Shown here one piece after another: positions 8,371 to 17,210 of a stretch of DNA of 64,000 nt. Origin of the DNA: Stenotrophomonas maltophilia (GTDB lineage: Bacteria > Pseudomonadota > Gammaproteobacteria > Xanthomonadales > Xanthomonadaceae); assembly GCF_004684085.1 (NCBI RefSeq), contig NZ_SRHZ01000029.1, forward strand, positions 62,001-126,000, in the 5' to 3' direction. How positions within the stretch are numbered: position 1 is the stretch's first letter; every line of letters starts with the position of its first letter. A program made the position numbers and the translations under genes. A model generated the notes under the pieces. It ran no database searches. It saw only the letters and a list, made by a program, of their open reading frames with translations, and was not told the origin of the DNA.

Positions 8371-8597
8371 GAGAAAGTGAGAGATCCATCACGCTGAGCA
8401 TTCACAGGCCGAGCTGTCCAGGCACTTCGCTGTGCCGTTCGCAGCATTTGCGACTCCCGGTCATATGCTCCCGGCCATGCTTCCCTCGCACGGCTACCAA
8501 GGCTTCCACTCAGTGCCGCCACCCTCGGCTGGGTTCAGGTGGGGAGGGCTGGGTGCTGTGATGGAGCGGCCGGCAGATCGCCCACGTCACGCTGGCA

Positions 8598-8903
8598 ATG
8601 GACGGCGGCTTTCGGATGCACCTTGATGCCAGGAAGATGTGGGAAACCAAGAACGTGCGAGTGGCCAGCATCGCGCAGGGCAATCGCTTCGCCGAACGCT
8701 GGTACGCGGCCAGGCTCTACCCCGAGCTGAGGCTGCGGGAAGCGGTAGCCGAGCTGGTGGACAGTACGCCGACCGAGCTGCCGCCGCCGATGCCCGGATT
8801 GCCGCCGAGGCCTGAGCAGCAGGCCCGCCGCTTGGCCGAGGTGGGACGAAGGAGCTGGAGCGAGTCAAGGCAGTTCTGGAGCCTCGCCGGCCGTTGGCGC
8901 TGA
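8598..8903 (+). pseudogene. decayed phage-like ORF fragment
   Basis: 101 residues in frame, with coding-like composition up to about residue 80. The open frame extends upstream of the ATG to a TGA at about 8559 without an earlier start, so the 5' part seems lost. No domain recognised. The stretch 8371-8597 holds no convincing gene. Confidence 0.3.
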
Positions 8904-9053
8904 TCAGGCCCAGGGCGAAGGGTCCTATGAAGGCTTGGTTCAGGGCGGGGCGTTCCCGCTAGTTTGAGGAATATGTAGGGCGCCTCCCTATAGCCCGATA
9001 GCTCTTGCCATGCGATGCTCGAAAGTTGGCAAGGAGGCCTCAGGGGGAGGCAT

Positions 9054-9938
9054 ATGCACAAACTCACTCATTCATTCACTCTTTTTCGTGTTCAGCTTCA
9101 CAAGCCTCAACAGTTGCCATTGCTGGCAGGAGAGAGGTCGGAAAGAGAACTACTCAGGGCCGCACTGCTCGAGAAGCCTTGGAGTGATGTCAAAGGTCAC
9201 ATTTGGAGGATAGGAAACGTCAGCGAAAGCTCCGACGAAGCTATGGTGTTCTTCATAGGAAAAGAGCAACCAACAACCTTTGGAACTGTAGGTGCAGATG
9301 GCGATTTCCATGAGGCCGAAGCGGTGGTGGCGCCCAACACCCTTGTTGTAGTCGACCTTAAATATCAACTTCTGGCGATAGCCCACCGAGTGCAGCTTTC
9401 TCAGAGCGTCTACGCGGTGGCAAGCAGAATTCGTTCGCTGCTCGCCTCGAGTCAAGTTGTCCGCGAGGCGGAGTGTAAGGTGACTGTGGCGGCCGTCAAC
9501 GATCCCACTGACTTTATTCGGATCTTGGAAACGGCCGCGGCTGTGGTGAAGTTCAAAGTGACTTACGGACTGCCCAACGTCTGGGATGCAGATGACTTCC
9601 AGAGGCCGATGCAGGATACGGCGAGAATAATGGGAGCTAACGAAGGAGCTGCGATCTTCAAGGGCGACGATCTTAAAAGAAACCCGCTCGTACGGCTTGC
9701 GAAGGCATCATCCGCGATAGGAAAGAAGGCTGTCGCCTGGGTAAAGAAGGCTGCGGGGGATCGGGTCGTTCCCATCAAACAGAAGAACAATCCTGTAGTT
9801 CTGGAGCAGGAGATCGTTACGGAAGATGCTTCGGCCACAACGCAAGATGTTGCATTTATCGAGCAATCTCAGCCACTGAGAATTGCTGACCTCATAGTGC
9901 GGCGAATGAGAGAGGCATACCTGAAGGTTAGACGATGA
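9054..9938 (+). CDS. unassigned cytosolic protein, first gene of a two-gene module
   Basis: 294 residues, no signal peptide or membrane span. I do not recognise the family. The first 220 residues look like a mixed alpha/beta fold (AEAVVAPNTLVVVDLKYQLL; KVTVAAVNDPTDFIRILETA); a basic, flexible region follows (about 225-270) and a helical C terminus. The ATG at 9054 was chosen because AGGGGGAGG precedes it; the longer frame starts lack a ribosome site. An inverted repeat CTTGCCA-N16-TGGCAAG (9004-9033) lies just upstream. It overlaps the membrane-protein gene by ATGA, so the two products are probably made together and work together. Candidate sensor or regulator for a membrane effector; function is inference only. 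Confidence 0.75.
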   Translation: MHKLTHSFTLFRVQLHKPQQLPLLAGERSERELLRAALLEKPWSDVKGHIWRIGNVSESSDEAMVFFIGKEQPTTFGTVGADGDFHEAEAVVAPNTLVVVDLKYQLLAIAHRVQLSQSVYAVASRIRSLLASSQVVREAECKVTVAAVNDPTDFIRILETAAAVVKFKVTYGLPNVWDADDFQRPMQDTARIMGANEGAAIFKGDDLKRNPLVRLAKASSAIGKKAVAWVKKAAGDRVVPIKQKNNPVVLEQEIVTEDASATTQDVAFIEQSQPLRIADLIVRRMREAYLKVRR

Positions 9939-10444
9939 ACAACAGGCCTATTCCCACGTTCTGGCATTGGTTCTTCCACGGTGTCGCCAAGAAACCTGGC
10001 TATAGGCGTGTGGCTAATGCTTGGGGTTTGTTTCACCTGGGGATTGGCGGATTCGCTGCGTTTGCCGTTGAAGTGGACTTTCAGGATCTCGCGAAGAGCG
10101 CGCTACTGCCTCTCATGGCGATCTTGGTAGCACTGACTTTTTCATGGGCGGGCAACGTCAACTCCATCATGCAGACCGAAGAGGTTCGGAAGTTCTTGGA
10201 GGAGAAGGGCGGGCCGGTGGAGTATGTGTTTACTTTTCAGCTTTGCATACTCATCAACATTGCTGTTATCTGCGCTTGGTGCGTCCCGCTCTTGGACCTG
10301 CCGTATTTGCTCCCTGAGAAGAGTCGGGCCGCAGTGGAAGGCGCCATGGAGGCGGTGCTGTTCGCTGCGGTGTCTCTAGCCATTCGTACCGGCTGGCATG
10401 CCGTGGTCGGATCCAACATGTTGTTGCTCGAAAAGCTCCGCTGA
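9935..10444 (+). CDS. unassigned four-TM membrane protein, second gene of the module
   Basis: 169 residues. Hydrophobic segments lie at about 30-48, 53-70, 97-118 and 135-155. The N terminus carries aromatic residues (FWHWFFHGV) and the C terminus is short and basic. Start and stop overlap with the preceding gene is 4 bp. A small membrane protein paired with a cytosolic partner inside a tRNA-borne island is a common layout for phage-defence effectors that disturb the membrane, but no known defence family is recognisable here. Confidence 0.75.
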   Translation: MNNRPIPTFWHWFFHGVAKKPGYRRVANAWGLFHLGIGGFAAFAVEVDFQDLAKSALLPLMAILVALTFSWAGNVNSIMQTEEVRKFLEEKGGPVEYVFTFQLCILINIAVICAWCVPLLDLPYLLPEKSRAAVEGAMEAVLFAAVSLAIRTGWHAVVGSNMLLLEKLR

Positions 10445-10499
10445 GGTGTCAGCGCGGGTGGCCTGTCGAGATAACAGGTTGATATATTTTGTTATTTGG

Positions 10500-10565
10500 C
10501 GGATTGCAAATCCGTTTACAGCGGTTCGATTCCGCTTGAGGCCTCCAATTGAAAAGCCCTGACTC
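10500..10565 (+). repeat. 66-bp direct repeat, right copy (tRNA-Cys 3' fragment)
   Basis: Identical to 6305-6370. It contains the tRNA-Cys 3' part (anticodon stem to CCA, 10500-10547) without a 5' half, so it is the displaced att copy and not a functional tRNA. Confidence 0.9.
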
Positions 10566-10579
10566 CGGTCAGGGCTTTT
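10552..10579 (+). terminator. Duplicated tRNA-Cys terminator
   Basis: Stem GCCCTGAC / GTCAGGGC followed by TTTT. It would end transcripts of the island module. Confidence 0.8.
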
Positions 10580-10619
10580 CGTTTGTCTGGCTACCTGCAC
10601 GTGTCCGGATCGATACCCG

Positions 10620-11024
10620 CTACAGCCGGGCCAACGCCTGCACCGTGGCCTGGGTCAACGGCTGGGGCAGGGCATCCAGCGCGAACCAGCCCAGCCCGGT
10701 CTGCACACCCGGCTCCTGGATGGAGGCCTCTGCACCCGCGGGTGCCCGTGCCTCGAAGATCGGCGCGACCCAGTGCTGCGCAAGCGCCGGCTCGAAATGA
10801 TCGGCCACGCACAGCAGGCGCAGCAGCGTCACTTCCAGCGCCGTCTCCTCGCGGACTTCGCGGACCACGGCAGCCTCCAGCGTTTCCATCCAGTCGACTT
10901 TTCCGCCGGGCAGGCCCCAATGCCCACGCTCCGGATCGCGTCCGCGCTGGATCAGCAGGATGCGGCCGTTGGCATCACGGACGACGGCGCCGCATCCAAC
11001 GCGGGGAATCTGCAGTTCAGTCAT
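10620..11024 (-). CDS. Nudix hydrolase
   Basis: 134 residues from the chosen ATG (MTELQIP). The Nudix box is complete: GG at about residues 39-40, then E-x7-REVREET. It would hydrolyse a nucleoside diphosphate linked to another moiety; the substrate cannot be read. ATG codons 10 and 14 codons further upstream exist, and none has a clear ribosome site. Confidence 0.88.
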   Translation of the reverse strand: MTELQIPRVGCGAVVRDANGRILLIQRGRDPERGHWGLPGGKVDWMETLEAAVVREVREETALEVTLLRLLCVADHFEPALAQHWVAPIFEARAPAGAEASIQEPGVQTGLGWFALDALPQPLTQATVQALARL

Positions 11025-11131
11025 GGCGGAGAATGAAAGAGGGACCATCTTCATTCTTGCATGCACGCCGCTTCAGGCGGACCCGCGCTAGGCTGAGCAT
11101 CTGTGCATCAATAACCTCACAGGTGCGTCGC

Positions 11132-11629
11132 ATGCTCATCCGGCAACTCGGTGCTGAAGACGCCGATATTCTCTGGCAAGCGCGATTGCAGGCGCTTCGC
11201 GAGTCGCCCGCGGCGTTCCTGTCTACGCTGGCCGAGTCGCAGAACGATACGGCGGATGTGATGCGTGTCCAGCTTGCTGATTCCGGTACACGCTACTTCG
11301 GCACTTTCGTTGACGGCATGCTGGTGGGTTTCCTGCGTTACGTACGCCCGGTGCGGATGTCGCGACGGCATACGGCGGAACTGCACAGTGTCCACGTGGG
11401 TGCTGGCCATCGTGGCCAGGGCATCGCCCGTCAGCTTCTTCTTGCAGCGTTCGCGGCTGCGCGCGCGGAAGGCATTGAATCGCTCACCCTCACGGTGCTG
11501 GCTGACAATACTGCCGCACGCGCGCTGTATGAATCGCTGGGCTTCAGCGTATTTGGCACGGAGCTGCGGGCAGTCAAACGCGCGGGCAGCTACACGGATA
11601 TCGTCTCCTACTGGATCTCTCTGCACTGA
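11132..11629 (+). CDS. GNAT-family N-acetyltransferase
   Basis: 165 residues. The acetyl-CoA-binding motif A is seen as LHSVHVGAGHRGQGIARQLL, followed by NTAARALYESLGF, which is the standard GNAT C-terminal half. It is divergent from the Nudix gene. Substrate unknown. Confidence 0.88.
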   Translation: MLIRQLGAEDADILWQARLQALRESPAAFLSTLAESQNDTADVMRVQLADSGTRYFGTFVDGMLVGFLRYVRPVRMSRRHTAELHSVHVGAGHRGQGIARQLLLAAFAAARAEGIESLTLTVLADNTAARALYESLGFSVFGTELRAVKRAGSYTDIVSYWISLH

Positions 11630-11688
11630 CCGCGGAGCATCGCGGCGGGTACGGTCATCTTTCGTGGCACGATGGGGCTGGGCACTCC

Positions 11689-12216
11689 TTGCACGAAGAC
11701 CGGGCAATGCACGTTCAGGTATCCAGCTGGCAAAGCGTGGCGCCGGATCACCGCCAGCGGGCGGTGGAACTGCTATGCCAGGCGTTCCCGGACATGCAGG
11801 GCGACGGCTACGCCATTCCGGGGCCGGCCGCTCTGGTGCTGGCGATGGAAGGCGATCACGTGGTCGCCCACCTCGCACTGTACGAACGCAACGTAGTGCT
11901 GGACGGCGAACCGGAACGCATAGGCTTGATCGGCGGTGTGGTGGTGCGTGCCGACGTTCGCAGGAAGGGCGTCGCTTCACGCTTGATCGAAGCTGCGCAC
12001 GCTGAACTGCGCCAGCGTGGGATCGATTTCGCCGTGTTGTTCGCCCTGGATCATCGGCACTACGCCTCGGCCGGATATGCGCCGATGCAGAACGAGACCT
12101 GCTTCATCGAAGACGGTCACGTACGCCGTTTCGTCTATCGAGGCGGCATGGTGGCCGCGCTGGGGGAGCGCCGCTGGACCACGTCCGTGCTCGATCTGCA
12201 GGGCGAAACGGTCTGA
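11689..12216 (+). CDS. GNAT-family acetyltransferase
   Basis: 175 residues (169 if the second ATG at 11707 is used). Motif A is visible as GGVVVRADVRRKGVASRLIEAA, followed by HYASAGYAPM. Only weakly similar to the preceding GNAT gene. Substrate unknown. Confidence 0.82.
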   Translation: MHEDRAMHVQVSSWQSVAPDHRQRAVELLCQAFPDMQGDGYAIPGPAALVLAMEGDHVVAHLALYERNVVLDGEPERIGLIGGVVVRADVRRKGVASRLIEAAHAELRQRGIDFAVLFALDHRHYASAGYAPMQNETCFIEDGHVRRFVYRGGMVAALGERRWTTSVLDLQGETV

Positions 12217-12290
12217 ACGGCGACGGCGTGCAGTCGCTGCCAAACCACCGTATCGTTGCAGTGGTCCAATGAACCAGGGAGCGGTGCAGG

Positions 12291-12836
12291 ATGAAACGGA
12301 ATGTGTTGATGGTGATGCTCCTGCTGGGGTGTACCCCGCTGGCATCGGCGCAGGTCTACAAGTGCAAGGGCGCATCCGGAGAGACGGTGTACAGCCAGAA
12401 TCCCTGCGCTGTCGGTGCTGAACCCATGAAGCTGCGTTCCACCCGTGCCTCCACGGAAACGGCGGGAGAGGCGTCGAACCGCGCCGCCGTGTATCAGAAT
12501 ACCGAGTTGGCCGATGCCGGCATCGCCGAGCGCAACTGCGTGCAGGGCGAGCGCTCGCGCATCTACGGTCCGCTGGAGGCACGCAGCCAGCAGGCCGGCC
12601 GGCAGATCGCAGAGTTGAACCGGCAACTGGCGGCGGCGGGCACCAACCTGGCCGGCGCAACCCAGGATTCGGGCATCCGCGCGCAGGTCGCCAGCCTGCA
12701 GCAATCGTTGAGTGCCGAGCGCGTGGCAGCGGATACGCAGATGTCGAACGCGCGCGAACAGTGCGCATCGGTCCGGCGCGAACGTGAGCGGTCGGTGCGC
12801 GACAAGTTCAGCAGTCCGGCCGCGCCCACGAATTGA
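12291..12836 (+). CDS. exported DUF4124-domain protein
   Basis: 181 residues. A signal peptide (cleavage near ASAQ) is followed directly by the DUF4124 signature VYKCKGASGETVYSQNPC. The rest is a helical, probably coiled-coil region (about 85-165). Members are periplasmic proteins of unknown role common in Xanthomonadaceae. Confidence 0.8.
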   Translation: MKRNVLMVMLLLGCTPLASAQVYKCKGASGETVYSQNPCAVGAEPMKLRSTRASTETAGEASNRAAVYQNTELADAGIAERNCVQGERSRIYGPLEARSQQAGRQIAELNRQLAAAGTNLAGATQDSGIRAQVASLQQSLSAERVAADTQMSNAREQCASVRRERERSVRDKFSSPAAPTN

Positions 12837-12846
12837 ACGGTCACTG

Positions 12847-13482
12847 CTAGGCGGGCGCGGGCGTCTCCGCGCGGAAGTTGCGCCCGACCGGTTCGCTCAC
12901 GCCCAGGTAGTGGCGGAACAGGTAGATCAGCGGCTTCCATCGCGCCACGTCGATGTGCTGGGTACCAGCCACGGTGATCGCTTCGTGGGCGTGCACGCAG
13001 CGGATCCGTCCTTCGACGATCACGAAGCCCTGGCCGTCATCCTCGCCGGGTGGGTGCATCGCCATCACGCTGACTTCCACCTGCAGCGGGCACTCGGCAA
13101 TCGCTACCGGCGCGACGTGGGTCGAGTCGACCGCACTGAATCCACCCAACGCGAACTTGTCGCGGACGTGCACGTAGCCCATCGCCTGCTTGGCAGTGGG
13201 CACCGGATCGCAGCCGGTTGCCCGCGCGATGGCCTCAACTTGTGCGGCTTGCGCGGATGAGGGGAAGTTCAGCACGCACTCGTTGCGTAGCTGCAGGTTG
13301 CGGTAGCCCTGGCCCTGCACGCCGAGACCGAGCACCACCCGGTTGCCCAAGGCCCAGAACGAAGAAAGCGGACTGATGTTGCTGCTGCCATCGTCGTTCA
13401 GCGTGGTCATCAGCAGCACCGGCGTGCCCGGGTACAGGACCGAAGGGGTGATGCGGCGGCGGGGGATCGAAGCGGTTTTCAC
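12847..13482 (-). CDS. flavin-reductase-like (FMN-binding split barrel) protein
   Basis: 211 residues from GTG at 13482. The core (LYPGTPVLLMTTLNDDGSSN, NECVLNFPS) fits the FMN-binding split-barrel flavin reductase family. It would bind FMN and reduce flavin or act as a flavoprotein oxidoreductase. The longer frame to 13821 runs over the divergent regulator and was rejected. The ArsR gene begins 106 bp away on the other strand and probably controls it. Confidence 0.8.
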   Translation of the reverse strand: MKTASIPRRRITPSVLYPGTPVLLMTTLNDDGSSNISPLSSFWALGNRVVLGLGVQGQGYRNLQLRNECVLNFPSSAQAAQVEAIARATGCDPVPTAKQAMGYVHVRDKFALGGFSAVDSTHVAPVAIAECPLQVEVSVMAMHPPGEDDGQGFVIVEGRIRCVHAHEAITVAGTQHIDVARWKPLIYLFRHYLGVSEPVGRNFRAETPAPA

Positions 13483-13587
13483 GGAAGGCCTTGCGGTATC
13501 GGAGTGGCCACTGTGTCTTGGCCGAGGGCGCCGACGCTTCGGCCTGCATCGAACTGTCGGCCCGCAACGGCATGCCACAATGCGGGC

Positions 13588-14292
13588 ATGGTCCACACCT
13601 CCGGTTCCCTTGTCAGCGTCGGTGCCCTGGTCGGAGACCAGGCGCGCGCGGCCATGCTGCTGCAGCTGATGGATGGGCGCGCCTATACCGCGATGGAGCT
13701 GGCCCGCGTGGCCGGGGTGACGCCGCAGACGGCGAGCACGCACCTGCGCAGACTGGTCGAGGGCGATCTGCTGGTCGCCGTCGCACAAGGGCGCCACCGC
13801 TACCACCGGTTGGCTTCGCACGAAGTTGCCGACATGCTGGAAGGCATCCTGCGCGTTGCCGACCGCACGCCGTCCTGCACCGCTGCGGCATCACGCAGCA
13901 TGCCGGCGTTGCGTCAGGCGCGTTCCTGCTACCGGCATCTGGCCGGCGTGCACGCGGTGGCGATTACCGACCATCTGCTGCAGGCGGGGCATGTGATTGC
14001 GTGCGAGGGGCACTGGCAGGTGAGCGCCGGCGGTGCCGACTTCCTGCGGGGGCTGGGCCAGCCGCTGGCCCATGCACTTCAGCAGCCGCTGACGGTCAAG
14101 CCGGCACGCTATTGCCGGGGGTGTCTGGACTGCACCGAGCGGCGGCCACATCTGGCGGGCGTGGTCGGCGAAGCGATGCTGGACAGCTTCGTGAAGAACG
14201 ATTGGCTGCGGCGCGTCGAGGCACGGCGAGAGCTGCGGCTGACGCCGCCCGGGCGCGAGGCGCTGTGGAGGCTGTTCGGTCTGGCGACCTGA
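13588..14292 (+). CDS. ArsR-family transcriptional regulator
   Basis: 234 residues. The winged HTH lies at about residues 15-75 (AMELARVAGVTPQTASTHLRRL). The C-terminal part contains CRGCLDC (C-x2-C-x2-C), a possible metal or redox site. It is divergent from the flavin-reductase-like gene, its likely target. Confidence 0.85.
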   Translation: MVHTSGSLVSVGALVGDQARAAMLLQLMDGRAYTAMELARVAGVTPQTASTHLRRLVEGDLLVAVAQGRHRYHRLASHEVADMLEGILRVADRTPSCTAAASRSMPALRQARSCYRHLAGVHAVAITDHLLQAGHVIACEGHWQVSAGGADFLRGLGQPLAHALQQPLTVKPARYCRGCLDCTERRPHLAGVVGEAMLDSFVKNDWLRRVEARRELRLTPPGREALWRLFGLAT

Positions 14293-14416
14293 GCGACGCG
14301 ATCAGTCTCATCCGCCTGCGACATGGCAAGGCGCTATGGTCGAGGTCCAAGCCTCAGGGAGCAGCAATGTCGAGCACGGACATGATGGATCGCGGCATGC
14401 AGGCAGCAGGCCGACA

Positions 14417-14686
14417 ATGAACAAATCTACTGCGGAAGTCCGCTGGCTGACGTTCCGGCTGATGAATGGTCAGTCGATCGGGCCGGATCAACTGAAGGAT
14501 GGGTGGGTGAGCGCTTCGGAAACCCGCCATTGTGGTGTGCGTCGCGAGTCCATCGAAGGCGCGGGCGTGGTCTATGCGCTGTATGGACCTGCCAACCTGG
14601 CCTCGCCGCGACGGGCGGAAATGCGCATGCGCGAGTTCCTGATGAGCTCAGGCTACACCTTCACCATGGGCACGCTGGGCGGCTGA
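14417..14686 (+). CDS. hypothetical small protein
   Basis: 89 residues starting MNKSTAEVRW. No signal peptide, membrane span or domain recognised. Convergent with the thioesterase gene, 18 bp apart. Confidence 0.5.
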   Translation: MNKSTAEVRWLTFRLMNGQSIGPDQLKDGWVSASETRHCGVRRESIEGAGVVYALYGPANLASPRRAEMRMREFLMSSGYTFTMGTLGG

Positions 14687-14704
14687 CGCCGCCCGTCATC
14701 GTGG

Positions 14705-15469
14705 TCACGGACGTACCGTCAACGCCTGGCCGAGCGTCCCGATCGGGCCGCGCGCATCGTGCAGCACCGTGCTGGTCAGGCCCAGGCCCTGGCGGCCGAA
14801 CGACACCGAGGTGTCGAAGCCCAGCCACTCGCCTTCGGGAGTGCCGAACAGGTGCGCGGTCAGGTCGAGGTTGGGGAAGGCGACGTCCTTCGGATCGGCG
14901 CGCACGGCCATGCCATTGGAAAGATCGAACAGGGTGGCGGCGCGGGCCAGTGGACTGACCGCTTCGCCGTCCAGCAGTGCGTGCTTCGCGCGCGCCCAGT
15001 AGGTGGCGCGTCCAGGCCCCTGGTCGTGTCGGCGGATGTCTACGCTTTGGATGAATCCCCCTGGCCAGACCGTGCCCGGATCCCACGCCGGCATCGACTC
15101 CGGCGGTGCAATGGTTGCCAGCGGTGTGCCCGCGATGGCCTCGGTATCGTTCGGACGCATCAGCCAGGCGCGCACGCGCAATGCCGGCCGGTCGCCGTGC
15201 TGCAGCGTGGCTTCGACCAGCTCGATGGTGCGGCCGCCGCGCAACACCTGCACGTCGGCTTCCATTGCCTCGATCGGAATGGTGCCGAGAATGTCGTAGG
15301 ACAGGCGCGCGATCAGGAAGCCGTGGCCACGTGCGGTGGCATCGCGCTCCAGATGATGCGCCAACAGGCCGATTGCAGGCGCGATATGTTGTTCGCGGAT
15401 GTTCCAGGCGCCGCCAGTATGTTCGGTCGGCAGGTAGCGGGTGTCGCTCAGTCGTTCGAAGAAGGCCAT
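14705..15469 (-). CDS. thioesterase-family (acyl-CoA thioesterase-like) protein
   Basis: 254 residues from ATG at 15469 (278 if the upstream ATG is used). Two hot-dog halves are suggested: HHLERDATARGHGFLIARLSYD near the N terminus and DLTAHLFGTPEGEWLGFDTS near the C terminus, as in the 4HBT_3 type. Acyl substrate unknown. Confidence 0.75.
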   Translation of the reverse strand: MAFFERLSDTRYLPTEHTGGAWNIREQHIAPAIGLLAHHLERDATARGHGFLIARLSYDILGTIPIEAMEADVQVLRGGRTIELVEATLQHGDRPALRVRAWLMRPNDTEAIAGTPLATIAPPESMPAWDPGTVWPGGFIQSVDIRRHDQGPGRATYWARAKHALLDGEAVSPLARAATLFDLSNGMAVRADPKDVAFPNLDLTAHLFGTPEGEWLGFDTSVSFGRQGLGLTSTVLHDARGPIGTLGQALTVRP

Positions 15470-15553
15470 CGTATGCGTTGCTTCAGCAGGAAGGGAGGCG
15501 GCAGGTGCTGCACCGGTCCCTGCATCGTAAGCGTTCGGCACCGTGGCTGGCTG

Positions 15554-15577
15554 AGCCGGCTCCCGCAGGAGCCGGCT
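15554..15577. repeat. perfect hairpin AGCCGGCTCC / GGAGCCGGCT
   Basis: 10-bp perfect arms with a CGCA loop between convergent gene ends and no T run. Could be a terminator or a REP-like element. Confidence 0.45.
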
Positions 15578-15586
15578 GGATGCCGG

Positions 15587-15787
15587 TCAGGGCGACGGGC
15601 AGTCCATTTCGCGGCACAGCTTGTACTCGGCCAGACACTGCTCGGAAGTCTTGCCCAGCGGTCCATGTGACGTGCGCAGGCACTGCTCGTACTTCAGCGT
15701 GCAGAACTCGCAGGTTCCTGCGGCGAAGGCCAGGCCGGTCACGGCCATGCCAAGGAGCATCACGGTCTTCAAGGTCGTCTTGATCAT
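15587..15787 (-). CDS. small exported Cys-rich protein
   Basis: 66 residues. A signal peptide (cleavage near AFAAG) is followed by a mature part with six Cys in about 40 residues (CEFC, QC, QC, LC, DC), consistent with disulphides or metal binding in the periplasm. The ATG at 15787 has AAAGGA upstream. No family recognised. Confidence 0.6.
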   Translation of the reverse strand: MIKTTLKTVMLLGMAVTGLAFAAGTCEFCTLKYEQCLRTSHGPLGKTSEQCLAEYKLCREMDCPSP

Positions 15788-15877
15788 CACGTCAGTCCTT
15801 TGTCTGCCCTTCATTGGGCCCGGCCACCATAGCAGTCCTCATGACACGCCCCTGATGCACTGCGGCACACGATGGGC

Positions 15878-16960
15878 TCAGTGTTGCACCGCCTTCAAGG
15901 CCTCGACCACCTGTGCTTCAGAGAAGCCACAGTGACCTTCGCCCGCCAGCTGCAGCACCCGTGGCGGTGGTCGTGCGCCGGCGTGTGCGGCCAACTGCGG
16001 ATACACCGTCTGCATGTGCGGCACGATGGTCGGGTCGTTGTGGTTGAACTGGATCACCAGCGGTCGCTTCAATGTGCCGGTCAATGCCAGCGTGTTGCGA
16101 ACGTGCGCCTGCGCCGCAGGCACGGCAGCGATACGCTGCACGCCGTTGTTGAACGCGGCGTCATCGCCGAAGCCGCTGTAGATCACCTCGATGTTGCCGA
16201 CCGGCATGCCGCCGCTGCGCGTGGCCAGTTCGTGCAGGACCAGCGCGTGCAGGCTGATCGTCCCCGCCAGCGTTTCAGTGGAGACCTGCAGCCGCTGCGC
16301 CAGCAACACGGCATGTGACCGATCGCGTTGCAGCGCATTGGCGATGCCTTGATAGAGCTCGCCCTGCGGCAGTACAGCCGCCTCGTGCGACACCAGTCCT
16401 GCGCCCGGCAGGCCCTCGGCCTGGGGAAAGAAGTAATCGAACGCAACCAGCGTAGTCAGCAGGTCGGTCGCGATCTGTTCGCCACTGAGATTGGCGCCGC
16501 AGAGCGAAACACCGCCCGTGTAGTGCTGCGGATAGCGTTCAAGGGTACTGATGGTGACAGTACCTCCCATCGAGAATCCGAGCATCCTGGTGTGGCGTAC
16601 ACGCTTGAGTTCAAGCAGGGCATGTTGGCGCAGGCGTTCCATGTCGGTGATCGCATCGGCCACCGCCCAGCCCTGGCTCGCATAGGCACTCTGCGCGACC
16701 GCGTAGCCCGCAGCCAACAGTGGCGCGGTGCTGTCATTGGCCGTCATCGGCGTGGTACGCGGAACGCCCACCGGTTCGTAGCCATGGGCCAGCATTACCA
16801 GGTCGCCGTTCCAGGCTGCGGGTACATCCAGCCGCCACGGTGCGCCCTGCAGTTCGCCGCTGAGCGTACGCGGTGCTGGCGGCGGTGCAGCCGGTGATGT
16901 CGTCCAAGGCAGCAGGCAGAGCGCAAGCGCGCATCGAAGCAAGGCTCGCATCGTGGTCAT
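15878..16960 (-). CDS. exported alpha/beta hydrolase
   Basis: 360 residues with a signal peptide (first 24). The nucleophile elbow is GFSMGG, and a late GEGHCGF supplies the likely catalytic His. It would hydrolyse an ester or similar bond in the periplasm or outside the cell; substrate unknown. Confidence 0.83.
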   Translation of the reverse strand: MTTMRALLRCALALCLLPWTTSPAAPPPAPRTLSGELQGAPWRLDVPAAWNGDLVMLAHGYEPVGVPRTTPMTANDSTAPLLAAGYAVAQSAYASQGWAVADAITDMERLRQHALLELKRVRHTRMLGFSMGGTVTISTLERYPQHYTGGVSLCGANLSGEQIATDLLTTLVAFDYFFPQAEGLPGAGLVSHEAAVLPQGELYQGIANALQRDRSHAVLLAQRLQVSTETLAGTISLHALVLHELATRSGGMPVGNIEVIYSGFGDDAAFNNGVQRIAAVPAAQAHVRNTLALTGTLKRPLVIQFNHNDPTIVPHMQTVYPQLAAHAGARPPPRVLQLAGEGHCGFSEAQVVEALKAVQH

Positions 16961-17137
16961 TCCATGCGGGAATGGCGCCGAGCATAGATCCCCGCGCGAC
17001 CTTGCGCGCGCTGCACTGCCGCAGGCATTGCCGGTCGACCGTGCTGCGCTCTACGCTGGCGACATGGTCCTGTACACCACCGCGTCGATTATCCGCATTC
17101 CCCATGGGAAGGCGGGGTAGCGCGCGGTCGTCACGGC

Positions 17138-17169
17138 CATGCAACCCGCCCGGGAAGGCGGATTGCATG
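17138..17169. repeat. Inverted repeat upstream of the kinase gene
   Basis: Arms CATGCAA-C-CCGCC and GGCGG-A-TTGCATG with one mismatch and a 6-nt loop, 42 bp before the ATG at 17211. Could be a 5' leader hairpin or an operator. Confidence 0.4.
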
Positions 17170-17210
17170 CAGCGCTCTCCCGGCAGTGGAATCCACCAAG
17201 GAGAACGCAG

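Larger units (their letters stand above)
6353..10500. mobile_element. 4.1-kb genomic island in tRNA-Cys, no integrase
   Basis: Bounded by the 66-bp repeats. The content differs from the neighbours: phage-type genes, a toxin-antitoxin pair, AT-rich promoter regions and an unassigned two-gene module. No recombinase gene is visible, so it is either a decayed remnant of a larger prophage or island, or a satellite mobilised in trans. 6386-6708 holds no convincing gene. Confidence 0.85.
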
